Shown here piece by piece: positions 9,391 through 18,351 of a stretch of 64,000 nucleotides of DNA (its first letter is position 1; every line of letters starts with the position of its first letter). The notes beneath the pieces are model-generated. The model ran no database searches and was not told where the DNA came from. It saw only the letters and a list, made by a program, of their open reading frames with translations. The translations under genes and the position numbers were made by a program. Origin of the DNA: Fibrobacterota bacterium (GTDB lineage Bacteria > Fibrobacterota > Chitinivibrionia > Chitinivibrionales > FEN-1185); NCBI GenBank assembly GCA_003165595.1, contig PLWQ01000007.1:18108-82107 (forward strand), in the 5' to 3' direction.

Positions 9391-10785
9391 ATGCTGCGAA
9401 TCAACGCAAAATCCATCATCTTGAGAACCGCGGTCATCTACCTTTTCGTCACCATTCTCAACGTGTCGATCTTCGTGCTCATGGTGTTCGAGAACCAGCT
9501 CGATCTCATTGCGCAGAACGCGATCCTCAACAGTGAGCTCAAGGGCTCGAATTTCAAGTACCGTATCGACAATGCCATGGGCGTTGCCGGCGACCTCGAC
9601 AACGCGAATATCAACAAAATCTTGCGTGAGGCAAGCTCTCTGGGCGTCAGGGACGTCACCCTGTTCAGTGAGGCGGGAAAGGTATTTGTCAATATCGAAA
9701 ACAACCAGGCCGTTTCGAAGGCCGAGGCCAGCGTCGATGACATGAAGAACATCAACATGGCCATCACCAAGAAGGGCTTCGAGGACAAACTGTTCTACCA
9801 CGTGATCCACCGCAAGACAAAGCTGATCAACCTGTACATTCCTTTTTCGTATGCCGGCGACAAAATCGGCGTGGCCGCGATTGCACTGTACATGATCGAC
9901 ATCGACAAGCAGATGAACTACCTGTACCGGCAATGCCTGGTGATCGCGCTTATCATTATCGCCATCCATTTCGGGTTCGCGGTCCTGTTCTCCCGTATGA
10001 TCTTCTTTCCGCTGCGCAAGCTCAACGATGCCACGCATCTCCTGGCGCAGGGGAAGCTCGACATCCGCGTTCCCATCGTGAGTGACGACGAGATCGGCCA
10101 GCTCGCCTCCTCGTTCAATGAGATGAGCGTTGCGCTGCAGCGTATGCGCGACGAGGCGCGCGGAGCGAACCCGCTTACGGGCCTGCCCGGGAACCTTGCA
10201 ATCGCCAAGTTCATCGACGACAGCCTCAACGCTGGCCGCGTGATATGCGTGCTCTACTGCGATCTCGACAACTTCAAGGCCTACAACGACAAGTATGGAT
10301 TTACAAAGGGAGACGAAGCCATCCTGTATACCCGCGACTGCCTGGTTGCCATTGCAAAGCGCAAGGACATGAAGGACGTTTTTATCGGCCACGAAGGCGG
10401 CGACGACTTCGTTGTCGTATGCGAATTCCCGTACTGGGAGGAATACGCCAAGTCGTTTATCACGCTGTTTGACCGGGGCATCTACCAGTTCTACAACAGC
10501 GTCGACGCGAGAAACGGGTTCATCGAGTCGATCAACCGCAGGGGCGAGCGCCAGCGATTTCCGCTCATGAGCGTGTCGGTGGCGGTGGTATCGAACCGGC
10601 AGCGGCCGTTCAGGCGTCACGCCGAGATGATCCAGGTGGCGGCGGAAGTGAAGAAATACGTCAAAAGCATCGACGGGTCTTGTTACGCCATCGACCGGCG
10701 CCAGGGGCCCGTGAGCCCGACGGGGCAGGTGACCCTTCCGGGCCAGGCGCCGGCGGCGCCCGGACCGGCACGGCAGCAGCGGTAG
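9391..10785 (+). CDS. Membrane sensor with HAMP and GGDEF-like domain, 464 aa
   Basis: TM1 (about residues 9-30), a periplasmic sensor of about 145 residues, TM2 (about 178-203), HAMP linker (about 204-255, FFPLRKLNDAT and DDEIGQLASSFNEM), then a GGDEF-type domain. The metal/substrate segment CDLDNFKAYNDKYGF is intact, but the signature is GGDDF instead of GG(D/E)EF. The family makes c-di-GMP; Asp for Glu in the fourth signature position usually harms catalysis, so it may be a receptor or weak enzyme. It follows the regulator by 28 bp, and AAGGA sits 7 nt before the ATG. Confidence 0.85.
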   Translation: MLRINAKSIILRTAVIYLFVTILNVSIFVLMVFENQLDLIAQNAILNSELKGSNFKYRIDNAMGVAGDLDNANINKILREASSLGVRDVTLFSEAGKVFVNIENNQAVSKAEASVDDMKNINMAITKKGFEDKLFYHVIHRKTKLINLYIPFSYAGDKIGVAAIALYMIDIDKQMNYLYRQCLVIALIIIAIHFGFAVLFSRMIFFPLRKLNDATHLLAQGKLDIRVPIVSDDEIGQLASSFNEMSVALQRMRDEARGANPLTGLPGNLAIAKFIDDSLNAGRVICVLYCDLDNFKAYNDKYGFTKGDEAILYTRDCLVAIAKRKDMKDVFIGHEGGDDFVVVCEFPYWEEYAKSFITLFDRGIYQFYNSVDARNGFIESINRRGERQRFPLMSVSVAVVSNRQRPFRRHAEMIQVAAEVKKYVKSIDGSCYAIDRRQGPVSPTGQVTLPGQAPAAPGPARQQR

Positions 10786-10830
10786 ACGGCAGCCTTTGGA
10801 ATTGCTCGGAAACAACGGACCGGCGCACCC

Positions 10831-12414
10831 ATGAAAACCTACTTTCAGATAGTTCTCGTTCTGCTGTTGCTCGGCTTCACCGTCATGTTCAATTTCGGGC
10901 TTGTTGACATCCGCATCGATGAACTCAATTACCTCCTCGGCAAAATCGCGAATATGCAGGATGTGTCGAATTCCCTCGGCATTGTGGGCAAGTACGAACT
11001 CATCAAACGCCGCATGCAATACGGCGAGGAAAGCAATTCTTCCTACGAGCTCGAAGCAAAGGTGCAGGCGCTCACCTCCGGCGAGCGAACGCCCGACAAG
11101 GGGGACGAGTGGAAGAAGAAATTGTACACTGCGCCCGTGCGCATCACTCTCAACGTCATCCGTCTTTTTCTCGGCAAGGAGATCGTGAGCCTCAAGGCCG
11201 AAGACAAGATTCTCAACATCCTGGAAATCGGCTATTTCTGGGAGAGAAACAGGAAATACGTGGAGGCGATCAAGGTGTACGATGAGGTGCTGTCGCAGAA
11301 TGTTCAGCCCGAGATCAAGGCCGCCGTGATGATTCACAAGGCGTTCTGCCATTCCATGCTCAGCGAATACGATATTTCCAAGCGAACCTACGAGCGCGTG
11401 ATTAGCGTGTATCCGAACACAGAAGCCGGGGTGATCAGCTGGAAATTGCTTGACTTCATAGAATCGATGGAAAAACAGCGCGCCCAGCTCGAACAGCAGA
11501 AATCGTCGTATTTCGAAAAGGCCAGACAGTTCTATCTTCTGATGGACTATCGCAACTCAATTAAGTATTTCTCGATTTTCATGCAGGAAAAACCGCCGGA
11601 TTCCCTGTTGTACCAGGCGCAGTACTACAAGGGAAGATCGCACGAAGAAGTGGGCGAAAGCGAAGAGGCCATGGCCGAATATCAAAAGGTGATCCGTGGC
11701 GACAAGTCGCGCGAATGGGCCAAGCAGGCCAACCGCCGTATGCTCATGATGGGCGAGTTCTACGAACAAAAGAAGCAGATATCCGACGAGGCCAAGCGGC
11801 AGCTGGCGCTCTACCAGGACCAGAGCTTCATTAACAAAGTGGAGCAGTACGCCAGCATGGTCTCGGAGAGCAGCCTCAGGAAGGAACTGATGGCCGGCTC
11901 GGCGCAGAACAAGGAGGGGAAAACCGTGCGCGCCGCCGCAGACGACAGCCTGCTCAACGTCATCAACAAGATCGGCAGCCTCGATCTCACCGGAGAAAAG
12001 GAGGCCAAGCGCCAGGAGGAACTCCAGAAACTGCGAGACGAGCTTGTACAGACCGGCAGGCTGTCGGCGCAGGACGTAAAGGAACTGGAGCGCAGGAAAG
12101 ACCTCGAGGACAATCCCTTCCGTCGCCCCAGCGTGCTCAAGGAGACCATCGATGAGAACTCCACCCAGCTCAAATACATTTACAACCGGAAACTGCGCCA
12201 GGGCATAAAACTGTCCGGCAAGATGGTGGTAGAGATTTCAATCCGGCCCGACGGCGGTATCAGGAACGCCGTCGTTCTGAAATCGACCATGGGAGACAAG
12301 ACATTCGAAGACGATATTGTCAAGCAGATCAGGGGATGGAAATTCAAGTCGGTATCGGACAGCCTGGGGGATTTGACGGTGAATTATCCGTTTGAGTTTA
12401 CGCAGGAAGAGTAG
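10831..12414 (+). CDS. Membrane-anchored TPR protein with TonB/AgmX C-terminal domain, 527 aa
   Basis: A hydrophobic N-terminus (residues 5-25) acts as signal anchor. A helical TPR-like body follows (about 120-310, with paired YEEA-type repeats), then a charged coiled region, and at the C-terminus (about 430-527) a TonB-like domain: GKMVVEISIRPDGGIRNAVVLKSTMGD... IRGWKF. That ending is typical of AgmX/PglI-type and other energy-transducer-like proteins, in which the TonB domain reaches the outer membrane or cell wall. It is last in the operon with the two-component pair. No ExbB/ExbD lies adjacent; the nearest set is at 49-53 kb. Confidence 0.75.
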   Translation: MKTYFQIVLVLLLLGFTVMFNFGLVDIRIDELNYLLGKIANMQDVSNSLGIVGKYELIKRRMQYGEESNSSYELEAKVQALTSGERTPDKGDEWKKKLYTAPVRITLNVIRLFLGKEIVSLKAEDKILNILEIGYFWERNRKYVEAIKVYDEVLSQNVQPEIKAAVMIHKAFCHSMLSEYDISKRTYERVISVYPNTEAGVISWKLLDFIESMEKQRAQLEQQKSSYFEKARQFYLLMDYRNSIKYFSIFMQEKPPDSLLYQAQYYKGRSHEEVGESEEAMAEYQKVIRGDKSREWAKQANRRMLMMGEFYEQKKQISDEAKRQLALYQDQSFINKVEQYASMVSESSLRKELMAGSAQNKEGKTVRAAADDSLLNVINKIGSLDLTGEKEAKRQEELQKLRDELVQTGRLSAQDVKELERRKDLEDNPFRRPSVLKETIDENSTQLKYIYNRKLRQGIKLSGKMVVEISIRPDGGIRNAVVLKSTMGDKTFEDDIVKQIRGWKFKSVSDSLGDLTVNYPFEFTQEE

Positions 12415-12417
12415 CGG

Positions 12418-12506
12418 CCGGGCATTTCGTGATGTTTGTTGCCCGGGAAGGATGTGGGCGTTTCCCTTTTGTAGAGGTGCACGATCACGCGCCTCTACAA
12501 GCTTTT
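12418..12506 (+). terminator. Two hairpins with T-tract between convergent genes
   Basis: A first hairpin CCGGGCA/TGCCCGG (about 12418-12448) is followed by a stronger one: TTGTAGAGGTGC (12469-12480) pairs with GCGCCTCTACAA (12489-12500, one G-U), then GC and TTTT. It terminates the operon reading rightward, ahead of the convergent kinase gene. Confidence 0.7.
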
Positions 12507-12582
12507 CCATTTTCCTGATCTTGAATTAGTTCATTCCCATTCTGCTGGCCACCAACGCCGGAAATTTGAAATCGTCCACCTG

Positions 12583-14628
12583 CTATTTAGCAATCGCCAA
12601 TTCATTCAATTTCTTCACCGCCTCCTTGAATCGCGGGCTTCCTGAATTGTTCATGTAGCATCGCTTCACATTCAGCCAATAGTTGATGGCGGTCGTCCGG
12701 TTGTCAGGCGTCGATTCGTCCCTGTATACCTCGTTGCTGGCGACAGCCGTGAAATACTGCGCGTCGTTACGCACCTCGAGGATGCTGCGGTACTTGCTGG
12801 GTTTGGTGAGCGCGGTCTGGAAGTTCTCGATGGCGTCCTTGTTGCGTCCCATGCGCTGGTACATCTCGCCCGTGAGCAGGAAGTACTCGGCGTCGTCCAG
12901 TTTGTTGTTGAGGAGGTTCTCCTTTGCGGCCCGCAGCTTATCGGACTGGATGAGCGCGTCCACGAGCAGCAGCCACGCCTTGTCGTGCTGGGGAGAAGAG
13001 GCCGGAACGTTTTCAAGCGCGAGTTGTGCGTCGTCAATTGCGCCTTTGGCGAGCGCGGATTGACCGATGGACACGAAATCGTCGGAACCATATTTTTTTT
13101 TGAGATTCTCCAGGGGGGAGCCGCTTGAAACCGGTTCTTTTTCGTGCACGGCCGGCTGGCGCGTCCGCTGCTGGGCCTGCGAGACAGTGCGGCCCGATGC
13201 CTGCCTGGCATTTCTGGCGCTTGCCCTCGGCGTCTCCGGCTGTTCCATCTGCGGCCGGGCTTCGGCTTGGGGAGCCTGCTGCGGCTGCACGGCCGAAAGC
13301 GGTTGCAACTGCTGCTGTTGCGCTGCCGGAGTCTGGGCCGGTGCGGCGGCCGGGGCGGGAGCAGGTTGCTGCGCCGGTGTTGAGACGGCGTGGTCGGCAG
13401 GAGCTGGTTTGGGGCCGGTGACGAGAAAGAGGGTTACGGCGGCGGCAATCACGATCGCGGCTGCAGCAGGCAAAACCACTTTGAGCGAAAGCCATGCCGG
13501 CTTGCGCGCCTTTGTTTCCGAGGAAACGCTTGACGGGTTCGCAAGGTACGCCTTGAGCACGGCTTCCGGCGAATCCGAGGTGAGGGCCTTGTGCGCGGAT
13601 TCAAGTTCGTCAAGCAAGGCCGACGCGCTAGCGTACCGGTTTTCCTTGTCGAGCTGGAGGCATTTCTGCGAGATTTTCGCGATCCCCTGAGGAACTGAGA
13701 AGTCGAACTCCTCGAATTTCCTGTACTCGTTCATGATCTTTTTTTTCATCAGGTTTGTGATGGTCTCCTGAGGAAAAGTCTTTGTCCCTGTGATCATCTC
13801 GTACAGGATCGCGCCGAAAGCGTAGATGTCGGCCCGGCAGTCGATGTCGACGCCGTCCATTTGCTCGGGCGAGAGGTACTGCATGGTGCCCACGATGTTG
13901 CCCTCAACCGTGTGCAGGCTCGCCTCAGTAGGGCGCGCAATGCCGAAATCCATGAGACGGAGATCGCCGTGCTTGGAAATCATGATGTTGGCCGGCTTGA
14001 GATCCCGGTGAATGATGCCGTGGTAGGTCTTGCCGTACAGCAGGAAGTCCTGGTTATGCGCATACGACAGGGCGCGCGCCACAAAAATGGCGATGGCAGT
14101 ACATACCGACGGAGGCAGCTTGCCGGTGCGGCCGATCATGCTTTCGAGCGAGACGCCGTCGATAAGCTCCATTTCGAGGAAAGGCAGGCCGTTCCAGTCT
14201 CCCACACTGTAAATCTCGACGATGTTGGGATGCCGTAGCTTCGCCGTGATCTTCGCTTCGGTCTCGAACCGGTTCCTGAGATCGCCTTGCTGTGTGGGAA
14301 TAAGAATCTTGACTGCCCGGAAGACCTCAAGCTTGTCGTTCCAGATTTTGTACACCCGTGCCATGCCGCCCGAGCCCAGCATACCCACGATGGTGCCGGA
14401 ACCGAGCTGCACCGGTTCGTTGCCGCTCGGCAGGTCGGTTTGCGCATCGACCTGCTTGTTCTTGCCGCCGTACGGATTTGTCGCGCCTATCTGGGTTGCA
14501 TCGACGCGGGCCTTGGTGTCGAGGGTGTGAAAGCCGGTGCCCGCGCCTGATCCTTCGACAAATGTCTTATCGAAGGACGGCTGCTCTTTCGGCTGCCGGG
14601 GATCTTGCGGATTGATCGACGTGTTCAT
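12583..14628 (-). CDS. Membrane Ser/Thr protein kinase (Hanks type) with periplasmic TPR tail, 681 aa
   Basis: A kinase domain spans about residues 75-345: Gly loop LGSGGMARVYK, AVKIL lysine, HRDLKPANIM catalytic loop, MDFGIARP, YLSPEQ. A single TM follows (about 378-400), then a Pro/Gln/Ala-rich stretch and a C-terminal helical TPR-like domain (about 540-681) outside the cytoplasmic membrane. The start at 14628 is chosen because it begins a plausible N-terminus; the ribosome site is weak. It is encoded downstream of a PEGA protein and divergent from tssKLM. Type VI systems are often controlled by such a kinase (PpkA); that link here is inference from position. Confidence 0.85.
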   Translation of the reverse strand: MNTSINPQDPRQPKEQPSFDKTFVEGSGAGTGFHTLDTKARVDATQIGATNPYGGKNKQVDAQTDLPSGNEPVQLGSGTIVGMLGSGGMARVYKIWNDKLEVFRAVKILIPTQQGDLRNRFETEAKITAKLRHPNIVEIYSVGDWNGLPFLEMELIDGVSLESMIGRTGKLPPSVCTAIAIFVARALSYAHNQDFLLYGKTYHGIIHRDLKPANIMISKHGDLRLMDFGIARPTEASLHTVEGNIVGTMQYLSPEQMDGVDIDCRADIYAFGAILYEMITGTKTFPQETITNLMKKKIMNEYRKFEEFDFSVPQGIAKISQKCLQLDKENRYASASALLDELESAHKALTSDSPEAVLKAYLANPSSVSSETKARKPAWLSLKVVLPAAAAIVIAAAVTLFLVTGPKPAPADHAVSTPAQQPAPAPAAAPAQTPAAQQQQLQPLSAVQPQQAPQAEARPQMEQPETPRASARNARQASGRTVSQAQQRTRQPAVHEKEPVSSGSPLENLKKKYGSDDFVSIGQSALAKGAIDDAQLALENVPASSPQHDKAWLLLVDALIQSDKLRAAKENLLNNKLDDAEYFLLTGEMYQRMGRNKDAIENFQTALTKPSKYRSILEVRNDAQYFTAVASNEVYRDESTPDNRTTAINYWLNVKRCYMNNSGSPRFKEAVKKLNELAIAK

Positions 14629-14665
14629 GGGATTCTGTCTAGTTGAAACTTGCTTCTTCGCCCGA

Positions 14666-14763
14666 GACCTCACCCCTTCCCCTCTCCCACAAGGAGAGGG
14701 GTTCCCGAGAATGCTTTCATCTTCCCCTTCTCCCCGTGGGAGTAGGGGATAGGGGATGAGGTC
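14666..14763. repeat. MITE/REP-like inverted-repeat element, about 98 bp
   Basis: The ends are inverted: GACCTCA (14666-14672) and TGAGGTC (14757-14763). Inside, CCCCTCTCC (14679-14687) pairs with GGAGAGGGG (14693-14701), and further C-rich/G-rich arms continue to the ends. It lies between the PEGA and kinase genes. The same CCCCTCTCC/GGAGAGGGG hairpin recurs at the end of tmk (57982-58004). Confidence 0.75.
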
Positions 14764-14790
14764 ACAACGAAACCACCCGAGTCTTCCTTG

Positions 14791-15489
14791 TCAGAAAAAC
14801 GCTACGATTTCAAACCCTATCACGCAGAGGCTCCCGGCCACAACTCCTATGATCTGGCCGTTTCTGGAACCGTTGCTTGGAGATTTGAAATTCTGGTCAA
14901 GGCTTTCGACCATGGTCAAAACCAGCCCGCCGATTGCTCCGGCGCCGAACGCCAGGCGCAAAAGTGCCTTGTTGTCAAGCGCGTTCTTCTTGGGCAGCGT
15001 CTTGTTAAGCAACACGGTCTCGCCTTTGGGCACCACGATGTCGTCGACCACTTTGTCGTATGATTTGTTCTCATGCTTTATTTCGAGCCTGTATTTCCCT
15101 GGAATGATGAAGTCGTTGGTTACCGGCGTTTTGCCGAGCGAGGTGAGCACGTAGACGTCCGCGCCCTCGGGGTCGGAATTGACCTTGAGCGAGCCGTAGC
15201 GCGACTTGATTGTTTTCTCCACCATAGTTAGTTCGCCGGCCTGGATAAAGACATCTTCGACCGTGCTGGTGTGCTGCACAGGATCAACCAACTTGAGCGA
15301 ATACCTGCCGGCCTTGAGCTTCTTGTCCAGGATGGGGGAGTCGCCGATGTACTTGTCGTCGAGCCATACCTCGATGCCGTCGGGGTCTGTCTTTACCGTG
15401 AGTGAGCCGTCGGCGTCTCCAAACGCAGCGGTCCGCAGGACGATGAACACTGCGGCAGAGGCCAAGGCGAAGCATTTTTGCAATCTCAT
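14791..15489 (-). CDS. PEGA-domain protein, 232 aa
   Basis: A signal peptide (about residues 1-24) is followed by two PEGA-type beta-sandwich repeats: GSLTVKTDPDGIEVWLDDKYIGDSP and GSLKVNSDPEGADVYV... GKTPV. A hydrophobic C-terminus (about 185-232) looks like two membrane segments. PEGA domains are extracytoplasmic surface- or peptidoglycan-associated modules, common in envelope kinases and secretion loci. The start at 15489 is supported by GGAGA 4-5 nt upstream; earlier in-frame codons have no ribosome site. It is transcribed toward the Ser/Thr kinase with a 162 bp gap, and divergently from tssK. Confidence 0.8.
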   Translation of the reverse strand: MRLQKCFALASAAVFIVLRTAAFGDADGSLTVKTDPDGIEVWLDDKYIGDSPILDKKLKAGRYSLKLVDPVQHTSTVEDVFIQAGELTMVEKTIKSRYGSLKVNSDPEGADVYVLTSLGKTPVTNDFIIPGKYRLEIKHENKSYDKVVDDIVVPKGETVLLNKTLPKKNALDNKALLRLAFGAGAIGGLVLTMVESLDQNFKSPSNGSRNGQIIGVVAGSLCVIGFEIVAFF

Positions 15490-15779
15490 GGTATCTCCTT
15501 GCTTGCACTGTTTTACCCGGCGCCCGTCTTTTTCCCAGGAAAAGCTTTTCAGGAGAAAGGGCACGGGTTTATTTTATGATGTCTTGGGCGCCATGCGCGA
15601 TTCTGCAACATCGGCTTCGCGCGGGCCGATTCAACCGGGGCCAAACACATGTCGTTCTGCGAACATCGGTTTCCCGGAGGCGCAATTGTTAAAAATACAA
15701 TACGTTACGGGGCAAAACCAAAGCAAACGTTACCTCGCTTGCGCGGCAACAGAACCCTGCATCACGAAAAGAGGTCCCT

Positions 15780-17132
15780 GTGCTAGGAAACAGTAAGGTC
15801 ATTTGGAAAGAGGGAATGTTTTTGCAGCCGCACCACTTTCAGCAGGCGGAGCGGTATCTGCTTAATTCATTTCACGCGGCGCTGCTTTCGCATTCGCCCC
15901 ATTGGTACGGTATCACCGAACTCGAAATTGACAAAGACGCAATCTCCAATGGCCTCTTCTCGGTGACCCGGTGCAGCGGCATGCTTCCCGACGGCGTGGC
16001 GTTCTCCATGCCCAAAGAAGATCCGCCGCCTGCCGCCCGTTCGTTTACCGACCACTTTTCCCACGATCAGCAATCGCTCGACGTGTACCTTGCCCTGCCG
16101 CTGGTTGCGGAAGGCAAGGCGAACGTGGTATCGGCCTCCCTGGAAGGACAGGCGGCAGCGCGATTCCGTTCGCGCACGGTAACGGTCGGCGACGAGGTGC
16201 TCGGCATGCAACGCAAGGAAATAGACGTAGGCGCTTACAACTTTGTCCTCCTGTTTGCCGACGAGTCCCTCGACAATCATGCGTCATTCCAGGTGGGAAA
16301 GCTCGCAAGGAACCAGAGCGGCTCGGTGGAACTCGTGCCCTCGTTCGTACCGCCGCTGCTTTCCATCGGCGCATCGCCGTATATGCTTTCGGTGCTTCGC
16401 TCACTGCTCGAACTGCTGCTTGCCAAAATCACTTCGTTGTCCCAGGGAAGAAAACAGGTAGAAGGCGGATTCGCCGAATTCACCGGGGGGGAGGAGACTC
16501 CGTTCCGGCTGCTGCAGACCCTCAACACCTTCACGCCGCTGCTCACGCATTTTCACTCGTTCCCCAGCGTCCATCCCTACGATGTCTTTTGCCTGCTCAC
16601 GCAGTTTGCCGGCGCGTTGTGCACGTTCTCTTCGGAGGTGTCGATACGAAACCTGCCGCGCTACGACCATGCGAACCTGTCGGCCACGTTTACCGCTCTT
16701 GTCAAGATCATCCGGACTGTGCTCGAAGCGGACATCCAGGCCGGTTGCGTGCCGGTGCCCATAGAGCAGATAAACCAGGCCACGTTCGTGTGCAAAATCC
16801 CGGACGAAAAGCTGCTGAGCGTGGCCAAATTTTTCCTGGGCGTTTCGGCCAAGGTGCAGGAAAAGGAACTCGTTGTAGGAGCGTTGCAGCGCATCAAGAT
16901 GTGCTCACGCAACCGGCTCGACCTGCTCATTTCGTCGGCAATGCCGGGCCTGCCGCTCAAACACACCCTGCACCCGCCGCAGGGGCTTTCCACCAAGCCC
17001 GGGTTCGTCTACTTCAGCCTCGACCAGCAGGGAGACTTCTGGAACCAGATCAAGGCCGCGGGGAATATCGCGTTTTATTTTCCGAACAATTATCCGGAAT
17101 TGAAGATGGAGATGCTGGCTCTAAAAGAATAA
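15780..17132 (+). CDS. tssK: Type VI secretion baseplate subunit TssK
   Basis: TssK connects the T6SS baseplate to the membrane complex TssL/TssM in the cytoplasm. The N-terminus KVIWKEGMFLQPHHFQQAERYL is the family hallmark, and RLDLLISSAMPGLPLKH with GFVYFSLDQQGDFW near the C-terminus also fits. The length (450 aa) is normal. GTG start with GAGG 5 nt upstream. It leads the tssKLM run, though tssL begins 466 bp later across a hairpin array. The 290 bp divergent region before it (15490-15779) contains a TACAAT -10-like box but no convincing -35. Confidence 0.93.
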   Translation: MLGNSKVIWKEGMFLQPHHFQQAERYLLNSFHAALLSHSPHWYGITELEIDKDAISNGLFSVTRCSGMLPDGVAFSMPKEDPPPAARSFTDHFSHDQQSLDVYLALPLVAEGKANVVSASLEGQAAARFRSRTVTVGDEVLGMQRKEIDVGAYNFVLLFADESLDNHASFQVGKLARNQSGSVELVPSFVPPLLSIGASPYMLSVLRSLLELLLAKITSLSQGRKQVEGGFAEFTGGEETPFRLLQTLNTFTPLLTHFHSFPSVHPYDVFCLLTQFAGALCTFSSEVSIRNLPRYDHANLSATFTALVKIIRTVLEADIQAGCVPVPIEQINQATFVCKIPDEKLLSVAKFFLGVSAKVQEKELVVGALQRIKMCSRNRLDLLISSAMPGLPLKHTLHPPQGLSTKPGFVYFSLDQQGDFWNQIKAAGNIAFYFPNNYPELKMEMLALKE

Positions 17133-17158
17133 ACATTAAGTGACAAATGCGATTTTGG

Positions 17159-17556
17159 TGGGGAAGTTTCCCCCTGGCTTCAGCCCGGCGTACCGCCGGT
17201 CTTCCGCCACCCCCTCCCGGGTGCACCCCTTGAGAGAGTAGTTGAAGGTTTCAACCTTCGGTTGGGGGGCACCCACGAGGAGTCGTTGGCAAGAAAAGGA
17301 TTTCAGAGGAATTGCAAGGTCGGCAATTTGTTGCCAGAGAAAACAGAGCCGATTAGGCTTGGTTTCTACAGCCACGGCAGCGGCATACCGCAGAGAAGGC
17401 GTTGCGGAAACACGACACTCGCGTTGCGCAATCGACGCGAATCGTGCGTGTTTCCGCTGGAAAGGGTGTGGGCGCAGATCGCCGCCGCACCTTTCGACTC
17501 CGCTCAGGGTGCGGCGGAAGCTGCGCCCCAGGGGAAACCGCGTAGCGGTGTCCCCA
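17159..17556 (+). repeat. Array of five to six inverted repeats between tssK and tssL
   Basis: The 466 bp gap is dominated by palindromes: GGGGAA/TTCCCC near 17160-17174; CCGGCG/CGCCGG near 17185; GGGTGCACCCC/GGGGGGCACCC (about 17219-17273, one mismatch) enclosing GAAGGTT/AACCTTC; GCGGAAACACG (17404-17414) with CGTGTTTCCGC (17447-17457) enclosing TCGCGT/ACGCGA; GGGCGCAG (17470-17477) with CTGCGCCC (17521-17528) enclosing CCGCCGCACC/GGTGCGGCGG; and GGGGAAACCGC/GCGGTGTCCCC (17532-17556). Open frames across it are low-complexity and not credible genes. It could be a cluster of REP/MITE elements or a structured RNA. Confidence 0.7.
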
Positions 17557-17598
17557 CAAGAAACAGAATGGTTTTTTAGAAAAAGGAATCTTGCAATT

Positions 17599-18345
17599 AT
17601 GGGAAATTCATTCGTAGAAACCATGGCCGGCCAGACCATGAACCTCGATGTCACCAAGACGCTCGGGGTCAAGCGGGACGTGAGCGCTCTGTGCACCGAC
17701 CTGTTCCTCATCATTATTCGCATGCGTGAAGCGGAAGACCTGGGAGATCCCGCGGCGCTGCGCAAGCTGATTACCTATTATATCAGCCTGTTCGAGAAAA
17801 ACTGCAAGGCCATCGGCATGGACCAGGATTCCATTGTGGAGGCAAAATATGCCATGATCGCGCTCATGGACGAGACCGTTCTCAGCGTTCCGGGCGCGTG
17901 CCGGGATTACTGGATTTCGCGGCCCATGCAGCTCGACTATTTCGGCGACAACATTGCGGGACAGGAATTCTACGAGAAGCTGCAGAAGATGCTGTTGCAG
18001 CCCGAGAACAAGAAACACGTGCTCGAAGTGTTCTTCCTGTGTCTGGCGCTCGGGTTCGAGGGCAAGTACAAGATGTTCAACGGAGAGGAACGCATCGCGA
18101 TCATGGAAGACCTGGGGCGCAAGCTTCGCAGAACCAGGATCCGCGCATCTTCCGATTTGTCGCCCCACGGCAAACGGCCCGAATCGTCCGGGGAAAAAAA
18201 GGCCGGGACATTCTTTTTCCCGCTGTGGCTGTCGGGCGCGATCGCGGCGGCAGCGGTCGTTGTCTGCTGGATCGCACTGTTTATCACAAACGGTTCCTCG
18301 GCACGGGACCTTCTTTCATCCATCCAATCCCTATCGGCGCAGTAA
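17599..18345 (+). CDS. tssL: Type VI secretion inner-membrane subunit TssL (DotU/IcmH family)
   Basis: TssL forms the T6SS membrane complex with TssM. The cytoplasmic domain shows ALCTDLFLIIIRMREAED, then YAMIALMDETVLS and a C-terminal lobe with ALGFEGKYKMFNG, all family features. One TM follows near residues 212-232. The protein (248 aa) ends shortly after the TM, so the OmpA-like peptidoglycan-binding extension found in some TssL is absent. ATG with AAAGGA about 11 nt upstream. tssM follows after 6 bp. Confidence 0.92.
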   Translation: MGNSFVETMAGQTMNLDVTKTLGVKRDVSALCTDLFLIIIRMREAEDLGDPAALRKLITYYISLFEKNCKAIGMDQDSIVEAKYAMIALMDETVLSVPGACRDYWISRPMQLDYFGDNIAGQEFYEKLQKMLLQPENKKHVLEVFFLCLALGFEGKYKMFNGEERIAIMEDLGRKLRRTRIRASSDLSPHGKRPESSGEKKAGTFFFPLWLSGAIAAAAVVVCWIALFITNGSSARDLLSSIQSLSAQ

Positions 18346-18351
18346 CCAACC

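Noticed and set aside
17242-17598. Open frame upstream of tssL start
   Set aside because: It runs through the hairpin array and is Arg/Pro-rich without similarity to TssL. The TssL homology begins at MGNSFVET (17599).
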